DNA of 64,000 bases from Microbulbifer elongatus (GTDB taxonomy: Bacteria; Pseudomonadota; Gammaproteobacteria; Pseudomonadales; Cellvibrionaceae). The DNA lies in the NCBI RefSeq assembly GCF_020524885.1, contig NZ_JAIVKJ010000001.1:1364001-1428000 (forward strand). Direction: 5' to 3'. Of the stretch, positions 43,145 through 50,983 are shown in pieces. Under the pieces are notes generated by a model, which saw nothing but the letters and a program-made list of their open reading frames with translations, made no database searches and was not told the origin of the DNA. Both the position numbers and the translations under genes were made by a program. Numbering within the stretch: position 1 is the stretch's first letter; each line of letters begins with the position of its first letter.

Positions 43145-43756
43145 CTACCTGACAATTGTGCTTTGAAGTTTTTTCAGGGCCAGCCTTACGCGGGATTTAA
43201 CGGTTCCCAGCGGTAGCCCCAGTTCTTCGGAGATCTCACTGTGTGATTTCCCCTCCATATACGCTTTCTCGATAACGTGGCTCTGCTCTGGTGGCAGCGA
43301 CTCGATGCCGCTTGCAACCGCCGTTTGGCTGCGCGATTGCTGCAGGTACACCAGAGGCTGGTCATCCTGGCTGTCGTCCCAGATATCTTCCACATTCAGA
43401 CTGTCATCGGCTTCGGGCTGTCGGCCCCTTCGCCGCATAGCGTCAATACGGCAGTTGCGCATGATGGTGAAAATCCATGTGCTCGCCGCAGCCTTTTCCG
43501 GGTTAAAGCTTGGCGCCTTGCGCCAAACTTTGAACATGACCTCCTGAACCAGCTCGTCGGCGGCTTCCGGCGCCGAGCTCTGGCCACCCCGGCTGAACTG
43601 GAAACCCTTGATGAGGGGCGCGAAGTGGCTGAAAAGCCGCTCGAAAGCCTGGCGGTCCCGGTGCCTACCTACCTTCAAAAGCAGGTTGCTCCACTCGTCG
43701 TCTCTAGTTTTTTCAGAAGCCTGCACGATCATTGACTCGCTGTGTACGTGTTTCAT
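43145..43756 (-). CDS. ECF sigma factor of the ChrR (RpoE/ECF11) type
   Basis: The sigma factor partner of the ChrR-like protein (203 residues from the start used here). Region 2: LFSHFAPLIKGFQFSRGG...ADELVQEVMFKVWRKAPSFNPEKAAASTWIFTIMRNCRIDAMRRR; region 4: LPPEQSHVIEKAYMEGKSHSEISEELGLPLGTVKSRVRLALKKLQ. The start is uncertain: the frame opens at 43849, but a family-type promoter at 43821-43848 must lie upstream of the start, leaving ATGs at 43798, 43756 and 43732. 43756 is used because it fits the family's N-terminal length. Paralogous regulons handle singlet oxygen in Rhodobacter and Vibrio relatives. Confidence 0.88.
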   Translation of the reverse strand: MKHVHSESMIVQASEKTRDDEWSNLLLKVGRHRDRQAFERLFSHFAPLIKGFQFSRGGQSSAPEAADELVQEVMFKVWRKAPSFNPEKAAASTWIFTIMRNCRIDAMRRRGRQPEADDSLNVEDIWDDSQDDQPLVYLQQSRSQTAVASGIESLPPEQSHVIEKAYMEGKSHSEISEELGLPLGTVKSRVRLALKKLQSTIVR

Positions 43757-43820
43757 TCCATTTCGGCCATTGTACGTATTCTGCGCGTCGGCACGCATGT
43801 GTTTTCCGTTTACATGGCTG

Positions 43821-43848
43821 GTTACGCGGTTCAAGCCGCTTTGGATCA
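43821..43848 (-). promoter_or_regulatory. ECF11-type autoregulated promoter of the sigma operon
   Basis: On the minus strand TGATCC (43848-43843) is followed after 16 bases by CGTAAC (43826-43821). This is the -35/-10 pair of RpoE/ChrR-dependent promoters. A start near 43814 leaves only ATGs at 43798 and later for the sigma gene, which rules out the longest reading frame. Confidence 0.7.
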
Positions 43849-43880
43849 CCTTTTTAGACGCGAGATTTGCGGCGCCGGAG

Positions 43881-43936
43881 TAATCTGATTAGATGAGGAA
43901 GGCGTAGTATCTGACATCCAAGGGTCAATTTTGACC
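43881..43936 (+). promoter_or_regulatory. Weaker ECF-like promoter and palindrome before the SnoaL gene
   Basis: On the plus strand TAATCT (43881-43886) is 16 bases ahead of CGTAGT (43903-43908), a degenerate match to TGATC/CGTA that would make the operon sigma-dependent. Just downstream, GGTCAA-TT-TTGACC (43923-43936) is a perfect inverted repeat, possibly an operator or a 5' UTR hairpin. Confidence 0.4.
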
Positions 43937-43961
43937 AACTGTTCAGCCCTGGAGTGGCGAT

Positions 43962-44399
43962 ATGGCTTCGCTCGTAAAGCGCATAAAACATCTTTATTCG
44001 GACTTTTTATCCGTAGATCCCGACTCTATCGCGGAAGTTTACGCGGAGAACGTCGAATTTCGCGACCCGGTGCACACAGTGCATGGCCTCAAAAGCATGC
44101 AGGCCTATTTTGCTGGTGTCGGCGGCAACCTGCAGGAGTGTCGCTTCGAATTTGATCAAACATTGGTGGATGGGAACACACTGAACCTCTGGTGGACCAT
44201 GTACTACCGGCATCCTCGCCTGAGCAAAGGAGCATTGTTGAGCCTGAGAGGGGCCTCCTTACTGAAGCTGGACCTCGAGCAGGACAGGGTGCTTGAGCAC
44301 GAGGACATCTATGACCTCGGCGCCATGGTGTACGAGCAGGTTCCGCTACTTGGTAGTGTGCTGCGCTACGTAAAGCGGCAGATGGCTGAGAGTGGCTAG
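43962..44399 (+). CDS. SnoaL/NTF2-like domain protein
   Basis: A 145-residue single-domain protein with an NTF2-like/SnoaL layout: helix LYSDFLSVDPDSIAEVYAENVEFRDPVHTVHG, then strands with TLVDGNTLNLWWTMYYRHP. Proteins of this type open the ECF/ChrR-dependent operon in several gammaproteobacteria. TGGAG precedes the ATG. The start lies about 47 bp past the proposed transcript start, and it opens a 7-gene run ending near 50182. Its role is unknown. Confidence 0.8.
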   Translation: MASLVKRIKHLYSDFLSVDPDSIAEVYAENVEFRDPVHTVHGLKSMQAYFAGVGGNLQECRFEFDQTLVDGNTLNLWWTMYYRHPRLSKGALLSLRGASLLKLDLEQDRVLEHEDIYDLGAMVYEQVPLLGSVLRYVKRQMAESG

Positions 44400-44477
44400 C
44401 GCGCTGCCCAGTAGTACTGAATTCGCAGCAAGGCCGTTTTGGGTGATCAAAATCCAGTCAGTGCAGGAGTAGGACCT

Positions 44478-45269
44478 ATGGCAGACGATACGGATCTTTC
44501 ACATAAAAAGACTATCTGGATTACCGGTGCTGGCTCCGGGATTGGAGAGGCACTGGTGCGCAGACTGGTTGCCGATGGCCACTTTGTCATCATCAGCGGG
44601 CGCAATCGCGATACATTGTTGAAGGTACAGAAGCCCTCGCCAAAATTGGTGCGGGTGCTCAGTTGCGATGTCGGTGATGACGAATCTATGTCAAGAGCCG
44701 CTGCAGAGCTGGGTGAGATTACCGATCAGCTGGATATGGTAATCGCCTGTGCAGGGATCTGTGAGTACGATGATAACCTGACGCTGGATATCGACAGTTA
44801 CCGCCGGGTATTTGATGCGAACTTCTTTGGTGTGGTGAACACGCTGCGCTCCGCTTTGCCCTTATTAGCGAGAAGTCGTGCTCCGGTTTTTGCCGCAGTA
44901 GGCAGCCTTTCGTCGGTGGTGGGATTTCCCCGCGCGGAGGCCTATGGCGCATCCAAAGCAGCCTTGCAGTATTTTATGGATGCGGTGCGCGCTGATGTTT
45001 GCCACCTGCCGTTACGAACGGTACTGATACGTCCCGGGTTCATTGAAACGCCGCTCACCGCGGAGAACGATTTTAATATGCCTTTCATGATGTCGGCGGA
45101 ACAAGCCGCCGACAGAATTCTCGCAGGCCTGGAGGGACGCAAAGCGGTGATCGATTTTCCGCGGCGGCTGAGCTGGCCACTTCGACTACTTGGGTTGTTG
45201 CGACCGCTGTGGTTTGGCTGGTGCGCGCCGCGAATGACAAGAATCAAAAAACTAAGGAGTGCCGGATGA
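44478..45269 (+). CDS. Short-chain dehydrogenase/reductase
   Basis: A 263-residue SDR: cofactor site TGAGSGIGEALVRRL (TGxxxGIG), NAG-equivalent ACAG, catalytic Ser in GSLSSVVG, and YGASK for the Tyr/Lys pair. The substrate is not apparent. It is second in the ECF-linked operon. The ATG at 44478 has AGGAGTAGGA upstream; the frame opens earlier at 44439. The last codons overlap the start of the next gene by 4 bases (ATGA), so expression is coupled. Confidence 0.92.
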   Translation: MADDTDLSHKKTIWITGAGSGIGEALVRRLVADGHFVIISGRNRDTLLKVQKPSPKLVRVLSCDVGDDESMSRAAAELGEITDQLDMVIACAGICEYDDNLTLDIDSYRRVFDANFFGVVNTLRSALPLLARSRAPVFAAVGSLSSVVGFPRAEAYGASKAALQYFMDAVRADVCHLPLRTVLIRPGFIETPLTAENDFNMPFMMSAEQAADRILAGLEGRKAVIDFPRRLSWPLRLLGLLRPLWFGWCAPRMTRIKKLRSAG

Positions 45270-46549
45270 AAATTGCCATTGTCGGCAGTGGTATTTCGGG
45301 ATTGACCGCGGCCTACCAGTTGCACAAAGCCCATGAAATCTCCCTGTTTGAGGCGGACGATCGGTTGGGGGGGCATACCGCCACGATCGACGTCAATGAG
45401 GATGGGCGCATACTGCCGGTGGATACCGGCTTTATCGTGTTCAATGACTGGACCTACCCCAATTTCATTAAGTTAATGGGAGAGCTCGGCGTCGAGTCGC
45501 AGACAACTGATATGGGGTTCAGTGTTTCTGCGCCGGCTTTGGAGCAGGGCGGTGCCGGCGAGTTTGAATACGCCGGCAACAACCTGAATTCCTTGTTCGC
45601 GCAGCGCCGAAACCTACTCGATGGCGGTCACTGGCGAATGCTGAAAGATATCGTGCGCTTCAATCGCAATGCGGTAGATGATTGGCGCAAGGGAGAGCTG
45701 GAGCCATCGATGACGTTGGGAGCCTACCTTGATAACAATGGGTATTCTGCGGAGTTTTCATCCCGCTATTTAATTCCCATGGGCTCGGCCATCTGGTCCG
45801 CGAGCATGTCCAGGATGCTTGATTTTTCCGTGGATTTCTTTATCCGCTTCTTCTATAACCACGGGCTGCTCAATATTTTCAATCGCCCCCAGTGGCGAGT
45901 CATCAAAGGTGGCTCTCGAAGCTATATTGATCCCCTGGTGCGTTCCTTTGAGGATCGCATTCACCTGTCATGTCCGGTGCAAAAAGTGGTGCGACACACG
46001 CAGGGCGTTACGCTAAATTTTGTCGATAAGAGCGGTAGCCCCCAGCAGCGCGAGTTTGATCAGGTGATCTTTGCCTGTCATTCCGACCAGGCGCTGTCAT
46101 TGCTTGCCGATGCCAGTTCTGAGGAGCGGGATATTCTGGGGCACATTCCCTATGAAAATAATTCGGTGGTTTTGCATACGGATATTAGCCTGTTGCCACG
46201 TCGCCGCAGCGCCTGGGCGAGCTGGAACTACCGACTGCAAGACGGGCAGCACGATCGTCTGCCGATTCTTACCTACAACATGAACATTCTTCAGCGGTTG
46301 GATGCGCAAAAAACCTATTGCGTGACGCTGAATGCGGACGATGCCATCGATCCTTCCCAGGTGATCGGCCGCTACGAGTATTCGCACCCGCAATTTTCCG
46401 TCAATGGTAACCATGCGCAGTCTCGCTGGTCGGAGATTAATGGTGTGAACCGCACCTGGTTTTGCGGCGCCTACTGGGCAAACGGCTTCCACGAGGATGG
46501 CGTGGCGAGTGCTATCCGGGTTGCCAAAGGCTTGGGTGTAGACTTCTGA
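45266..46549 (+). CDS. FAD-dependent amine oxidase-like oxidoreductase
   Basis: A 427-residue flavoprotein with the FAD-binding GSGISGLTAAYQL and dinucleotide fold, the acidic ending FEADDRLGGHTATID, DTGFIVFN, and a C-terminal CGAYWANGFHEDGVASAI that closes the flavin site; this is the NAD/FAD-binding/amine oxidase-type protein present with CFA synthase in ECF/ChrR clusters. It may catalyse the desaturation or oxidation step on a membrane lipid, which is inference from the operon. AAGGAG precedes the ATG. Confidence 0.88.
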   Translation: MKIAIVGSGISGLTAAYQLHKAHEISLFEADDRLGGHTATIDVNEDGRILPVDTGFIVFNDWTYPNFIKLMGELGVESQTTDMGFSVSAPALEQGGAGEFEYAGNNLNSLFAQRRNLLDGGHWRMLKDIVRFNRNAVDDWRKGELEPSMTLGAYLDNNGYSAEFSSRYLIPMGSAIWSASMSRMLDFSVDFFIRFFYNHGLLNIFNRPQWRVIKGGSRSYIDPLVRSFEDRIHLSCPVQKVVRHTQGVTLNFVDKSGSPQQREFDQVIFACHSDQALSLLADASSEERDILGHIPYENNSVVLHTDISLLPRRRSAWASWNYRLQDGQHDRLPILTYNMNILQRLDAQKTYCVTLNADDAIDPSQVIGRYEYSHPQFSVNGNHAQSRWSEINGVNRTWFCGAYWANGFHEDGVASAIRVAKGLGVDF

Positions 46550-47301
46550 TGCGCAGCGGCCTCTACAGCGGGTGGATCCAGCACAGGCGCCTTGAGCCCC
46601 GCGAGCACAGCTTTCGCTATCGCGGCTTTATGGTGTATGCGTTTCTCGACGAGCTGCCGGAGATTCTTTCGTTGACGCGCTGGTGGTCTGATCGACGCGG
46701 GGCGCCGGCGCGTTTCTGTCGGGAAGATTTCTACGGTGATCCCGCGGTTCCCCTTGAGCAGGCCGTGCGTGACCGGGTGTGTGAGGAAACCGGCGTGCGC
46801 CCGCAGGGGCCGATTGCGCTGCTCGCCAACTGGCGCTACTTTGGCTACAACATGAATCCGATCAGTATCTACTACTGTTTTGATCCAACGGGTGACACGG
46901 TCGAATATTTGCTGGTGGACGTTCACAACACGCCCTGGAACGAGCGCCATGGTTATGTGTTGAATATGGCGTCGCAGGGGGCAGTGCAGCGTGCTGAATT
47001 CCGTAAATCCCTGCATGTCTCGCCTTTTATGCCCCTTGGCCAGCACTATCTCTGGAAAAGTACGCTTCCCGGAAAGGCGTTATCGGTCAGTATCCGCTCG
47101 GTGGAGGGTGGTGAAAAAGTATTTGACGCCAGCATGCACCTGAAACGAGAAGAAATTAACGCCGCATCCCTGCGCATGAAACTGATCCAGTTTCCTCTGC
47201 ATACCGTAAAAATCATTGTTGCGATCTATTGGCAGGCGCTGAAGCTACTGGTAAAACGTATACCACTGCATTCCCATCCGGGAAAAAAGCACAGCACCTG
47301 A
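46549..47301 (+). CDS. DUF1365 family protein
   Basis: A 250-residue protein, MRSGLYSGWIQHRRLEPREH onward, with the DUF1365 marks FRYRGFMVYAFLDELPE, LLANWRYFGYNMNPISIYYCFD and HNTPWNERHGYVL. Its start overlaps the FAD gene stop as TGATG. DUF1365 genes sit between the flavoprotein and CFA synthase in many proteobacteria, so a role in the same lipid pathway is likely, but the reaction is unknown. Confidence 0.9.
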   Translation: MRSGLYSGWIQHRRLEPREHSFRYRGFMVYAFLDELPEILSLTRWWSDRRGAPARFCREDFYGDPAVPLEQAVRDRVCEETGVRPQGPIALLANWRYFGYNMNPISIYYCFDPTGDTVEYLLVDVHNTPWNERHGYVLNMASQGAVQRAEFRKSLHVSPFMPLGQHYLWKSTLPGKALSVSIRSVEGGEKVFDASMHLKREEINAASLRMKLIQFPLHTVKIIVAIYWQALKLLVKRIPLHSHPGKKHST

Positions 47302-47391
47302 GACTCAAAAAATTGGTCTCAGAGCCATGATTGTCATTAGATCTTGATATGACTTGCTAGAGAAGCAATTTTGGGTTGGAGAAAAAACGAT

Positions 47392-48798
47392 ATGAAGTCT
47401 GCGCACAACTCTACTGCAATTTCGGGGCGGGAACTATTGACTGCATCCGGGGGGGAGGGCATAGCAAGTGATATCGAAGCAAAATCAGAGGTGGGTGCGG
47501 CGCCCGCTGCCGTAGGTACTGAACCGCAAAAAGAATTTACATGGTTCGAGCGACTGGCCAGAAAACTTGTTCTCGAAAAGTTGAAACACCTCAGTGCGGG
47601 TACGCTGGTTGTTCATGAGCAATATGCTCCCGGCCTCAACCCGCAGCCTAACGAGGGCGCAGGTGCCAACGTTTTTGTATTCGGAGAGCCGCGCGGGACC
47701 TCGGAGTTGGAAGCACATATCCACGTCAAGGACCCTTCACTGTATACGCAGGTATTGTCTAATGGCTCCATTGGCTCTGGAGAAGCCTATATGGATGGTG
47801 CCTGGCACTCACCGGACCTTGTGCAGGTTATCCGGATCATGGTTGCCAATATGGCGCTTTTGAACAGCCTCGATTCGAACTGGAATTTTTTGAACAAGCT
47901 GGTGCTCAAGGGGTTGCATCACTTGAATGGAAATTCATTGAAGGGTTCACGACGCAATATTTCCGCGCACTACGATCTAGGTAACGATTTTTTTGGGCTC
48001 TTTCTCGACCCGACCATGCTGTATTCCTCCGCGGTGTTTCCACAGCAGGATGCAAGCCTCGCAGAAGCATCAGAGTTCAAGCTCGCGCGCATTTGCCGCA
48101 AGCTTCAGCTGAAGGAAACGGACCATCTACTGGAGATCGGTACCGGTTGGGGTGGGATGGCCGTATACGCGGCCAAGAAAACCGGCTGCCGGGTAACTAC
48201 CACCACCATTTCGAAGGAGCAATACGAGTACGCAAAGGCCTGGGTGGCCCGAGAGGGACTGGAAGACCGGGTGACCCTGTTATTGAAGGATTACCGGGAG
48301 CTGGAAGGGCAGTACGATAAAATCGTGTCCATCGAAATGATCGAAGCGGTTGGCCACAAGTATTACCGGGAGTTTTTCTCCCGTTGTAGCGGACTCCTGA
48401 AGCCGCACGGCCTGATGGTCATGCAGGCCATTACCATCCAGGACCAGCGCTTCGAGCAGTACAAAAACAGCGTTGATTTTATTCAGCGCTATATCTTCCC
48501 GGGCGGCTGTTTACCTTCTAATCAGGTGGTTGCGGATAATATCGCGGCGCACACAGATATGCAGATTGTCGGGCTCGACGATATTACCTTTGACTACGCC
48601 ATGACACTGCGGTCCTGGAGAAAGGCGTTTTTCGAACGTATCGACGAGGTGCGTGAACAGGGTTTCGATGATCGCTTTATCAATATGTGGGATTTCTATT
48701 TCTGCTATTGCGAAGGCGGGTTTTTGGAGCGTGTGATCAGCACCGCGCAATTTACTTTCGCCAAGCCCCGCTGCAATACTTTGCCGCGACCTCACTAA
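47392..48798 (+). CDS. Cyclopropane-fatty-acyl-phospholipid synthase family enzyme
   Basis: A 468-residue SAM-dependent enzyme. SAM site LLEIGTGWGGMAVYAAKKTG; CFA-type SIEMIEAVGHKYYREFFSRC; substrate-side NSVDFIQRYIFPGGCLPS. Classical CFA synthase methylenates unsaturated acyl chains; relatives in ChrR clusters have been linked to methylated or furan-containing fatty acids. An N-terminal disordered part of about 55 residues (AAPAAVGTEPQKE) precedes the domain. The ATG at 47392 has GGAG upstream. About 90 bp precede it, the largest gap in the run. Confidence 0.92.
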   Translation: MKSAHNSTAISGRELLTASGGEGIASDIEAKSEVGAAPAAVGTEPQKEFTWFERLARKLVLEKLKHLSAGTLVVHEQYAPGLNPQPNEGAGANVFVFGEPRGTSELEAHIHVKDPSLYTQVLSNGSIGSGEAYMDGAWHSPDLVQVIRIMVANMALLNSLDSNWNFLNKLVLKGLHHLNGNSLKGSRRNISAHYDLGNDFFGLFLDPTMLYSSAVFPQQDASLAEASEFKLARICRKLQLKETDHLLEIGTGWGGMAVYAAKKTGCRVTTTTISKEQYEYAKAWVAREGLEDRVTLLLKDYRELEGQYDKIVSIEMIEAVGHKYYREFFSRCSGLLKPHGLMVMQAITIQDQRFEQYKNSVDFIQRYIFPGGCLPSNQVVADNIAAHTDMQIVGLDDITFDYAMTLRSWRKAFFERIDEVREQGFDDRFINMWDFYFCYCEGGFLERVISTAQFTFAKPRCNTLPRPH

Positions 48799-48809
48799 AT
48801 ACAGCTGTT

Positions 48810-49367
48810 ATGGAGAGCAACTGTCAAGTTCAGTCGGTTGGTGTTGGCAAGTTGCTCATCAGTGGGCTGCTGTTTGAAGTCATCTGGCTGCTCTGTGTCC
48901 TCGCTCCCGGTCCTGCTCTGCTGGCCGGGATAACCTTGGGAAATCTTGCCCTTCACCTTTGGCTGTTTAGTGGCAACCCTCTCGATCTTGAAAAGGTGAA
49001 GCGAACACTGTCTTGGGTTGCGCTCGTCACAGTGTTCGGTTGCTGGATGGACGCGGCGCTCTTCCGAATTGGCGTTTTTCATGCCAATCATGATGTTTTC
49101 CTTTTGCCTTCCTGGCTGATGTTTCTTTGGGTAAATTTTGCCCTCGCGCTCCGGTTCGCGTTTCGGTTTCTGCATCGAAATCTCATCTTGGCGGCAGCGG
49201 TTGGTGCGCTTGCTGGACCATTTAGTTACTGGATTGGTGCCAGAATTAACGGTTCTGTGGTGCTTGCGGAGCCAGTAACGCACACCGGTTTGTTGCTGGC
49301 GGGATTGTGGGGTCTCTTCTTGCCCCTACTTCTGGTGTGCGCGCGTATGCGGTTCTTTCGTCCGTGA
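48810..49367 (+). CDS. DUF2878 membrane protein
   Basis: A 185-residue integral membrane protein of about five segments (LLISGLLFEVIWLLCVLAPG, WVALVTVFGCWMDAAL, FLLPSWLMFLWVNFALALRF and others) with the DUF2878 region CWMDAALFRIGVF and PLWLLFLW-like LPSWLMFLWVNF. DUF2878 is a usual last membrane gene of the CFA/DUF1365 operon. The start at 48810 lies 12 bp after the CFA stop without a ribosome site, suggesting reinitiation. Confidence 0.85.
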   Translation: MESNCQVQSVGVGKLLISGLLFEVIWLLCVLAPGPALLAGITLGNLALHLWLFSGNPLDLEKVKRTLSWVALVTVFGCWMDAALFRIGVFHANHDVFLLPSWLMFLWVNFALALRFAFRFLHRNLILAAAVGALAGPFSYWIGARINGSVVLAEPVTHTGLLLAGLWGLFLPLLLVCARMRFFRP

Positions 49368-49438
49368 GGTCTCAACCTGGGTATAGATCTTCACCGTTAA
49401 CGGTTGCTGTAAATAGTGGAAGTTTGTAGAGGGTAGTG

Positions 49439-50182
49439 ATGATCGAGTTGCTGCTGGCCGCTTCATTGGCCGTGTCCGGGTGCGATGCACCGCATCGTGT
49501 TGAGAGCGAGGCGACGGTAATCGGACGTGCGGTGGAGCTTGAGGGGGCGACTGTCCGGTATTGTGAGTATTTTCTGCCTCAGGGACCTGGTCAGGTACGG
49601 GTCGTGTATTACGCGCCTGGGGAACCCGAGGGGACAAAAATAGCAGAGAAGAAGATTACCGGCGATGAGGGCCCCGCGGGGCTGCTGCAGGACACGCGCC
49701 CGCAGATTTCCCAGGAGGATTTCCGCAATGGGGAGGTTCGCCAGGCTACCCGAACTCCTGAGGGCTGGCGGCTTCGCTATCGTGAAGGTCAGGATTCCCG
49801 CTACCGTGACGACACATTTTCCGAGTCAGAGCTGGATGTCATCGACGCGGGGTTCGATGCACTGGTTCGTCAGCACTGGTCTGAACTAAAGGCCGGGGAG
49901 AAGCTTCGGTTCCGATTTGCCTCACCGGTGCATGGCCGGGCAATAGGCTTGAGAGCCGCGGCCACGCCCTGCCAGAACCCCGAGGCCGACCTGTGTATTC
50001 GCGTCGATCTGGCACAGGCGTTCCTACGCTGGATTGCTGGCGGTGACATATACCTGGAGTACATTGCGACCAGGGACAAATCCGGAGGGGGGCCGCGTCT
50101 TTCGCGTTTTGTGGGTGTGACCAACTTGTTGGATGATTCCGGTGATCCCCAGAGATTGAAGATAGACTATTTCTACCGGTAG
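49439..50182 (+). CDS. Lipoprotein of unknown family at the end of the CFA operon
   Basis: A 247-residue lipoprotein (MIELLLAASLAVSGCDAP, lipobox VSGC). The mature part has beta-rich stretches (RVVYYAPGEPEGTKIAEKK, LRYREGQDSRYRDDTFSESE) and three further cysteines. No DUF3833-like sequence is recognised, although such proteins often close the related operons. ATG at 49439 with GAGGG six bases upstream; GTG one codon earlier is also possible. It lies 71 bp after DUF2878 and is probably part of the same run. Confidence 0.65.
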   Translation: MIELLLAASLAVSGCDAPHRVESEATVIGRAVELEGATVRYCEYFLPQGPGQVRVVYYAPGEPEGTKIAEKKITGDEGPAGLLQDTRPQISQEDFRNGEVRQATRTPEGWRLRYREGQDSRYRDDTFSESELDVIDAGFDALVRQHWSELKAGEKLRFRFASPVHGRAIGLRAAATPCQNPEADLCIRVDLAQAFLRWIAGGDIYLEYIATRDKSGGGPRLSRFVGVTNLLDDSGDPQRLKIDYFYR

Positions 50183-50377
50183 CTTCTGTGCCGGCAGCCT
50201 CCATACCTTTCGCTGCTATGCCGGTGGCTTCTATGTTTTCCCTCCTTCTTGCAGTGGCGCAGGTCCTAACTTTTCGCTGTTAGCCAGCCCGTGATTATTT
50301 CGATTTCTCCTGACGCACATCTCAACCTTCATCTAAACCTAAGTAGATGCAGGCGACAAACGAGGTAATGGGCGCCA

Positions 50378-50773
50378 ATGAGATGCAATATTTTGGCCGC
50401 TGTGGGCCTAAGCGCAGCGACTCTGTTTGGGTGTGCCTATCAGCAGGAGCAGGTATACGGCGCCGGAAATATCGTGATCGATACGCAAGGCGTGAACATG
50501 CGGCAGTATCAGCTCGACCTGGCGGACTGTAAGACCATGTCGATGGCTGCGCGCAATGATGCCGGGCGCAGAGGTGTCACCAGAGCCGCCGGTGGCGCTC
50601 TTCTGGGTGGTGCACTGGGTGCCATCATTGGCGATACCAGTAGCGCTGCGGCGGCAGGGGCGGGCGCTGGCGCTCTGCTTGGCGGTGTCAGCGGCGTGGG
50701 TAGCGCGAACGCTGAACAGAATTACATTGCCCGCAACTGCCTACGCGGGCGCGGCTATCGAGTATTAAATTAG
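50378..50773 (+). CDS. Glycine-zipper outer membrane lipoprotein
   Basis: A 131-residue lipoprotein, lipobox near LFGCAYQQ. The central part is a glycine-zipper stretch, GGALLGGALGAIIGDTSSAA followed by AGAGAGALLGGVSG, typical of small outer-membrane-associated lipoproteins such as the Rick_17kDa group. Two further cysteines (DCKTM, NCLRG). The start ATG at 50378 is taken from the frame; no strong ribosome site is present. The function is not assigned. Confidence 0.75.
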   Translation: MRCNILAAVGLSAATLFGCAYQQEQVYGAGNIVIDTQGVNMRQYQLDLADCKTMSMAARNDAGRRGVTRAAGGALLGGALGAIIGDTSSAAAAGAGAGALLGGVSGVGSANAEQNYIARNCLRGRGYRVLN

Positions 50774-50833
50774 CGAGTATAGAATTAGCGAGTCTTGAAC
50801 TCGAAGTTTATTCGGCAAACCACAGGATGTTGC

Positions 50834-50858
50834 GCCGGGCTTTTAGCCCGGCTTTTTT
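50834..50858 (+). terminator. Intrinsic terminator after glycine-zipper lipoprotein
   Basis: GCCGGGC (50834-50840), loop TTTTA, GCCCGGC (50846-50852), then T6. A textbook Rho-independent terminator 61 bp past the stop. Confidence 0.9.
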
Positions 50859-50983
50859 GTGGCTAGCGCTTGACCGTAAGCAAAACCTCTCCCGCGCAAT
50901 AAAAACGTAACCAAAAATTCATACGGATGACTCCACCCGAGCGATTTTGCCGCTAGAATCTTCGCACAAATTTCGGGGGTTCC

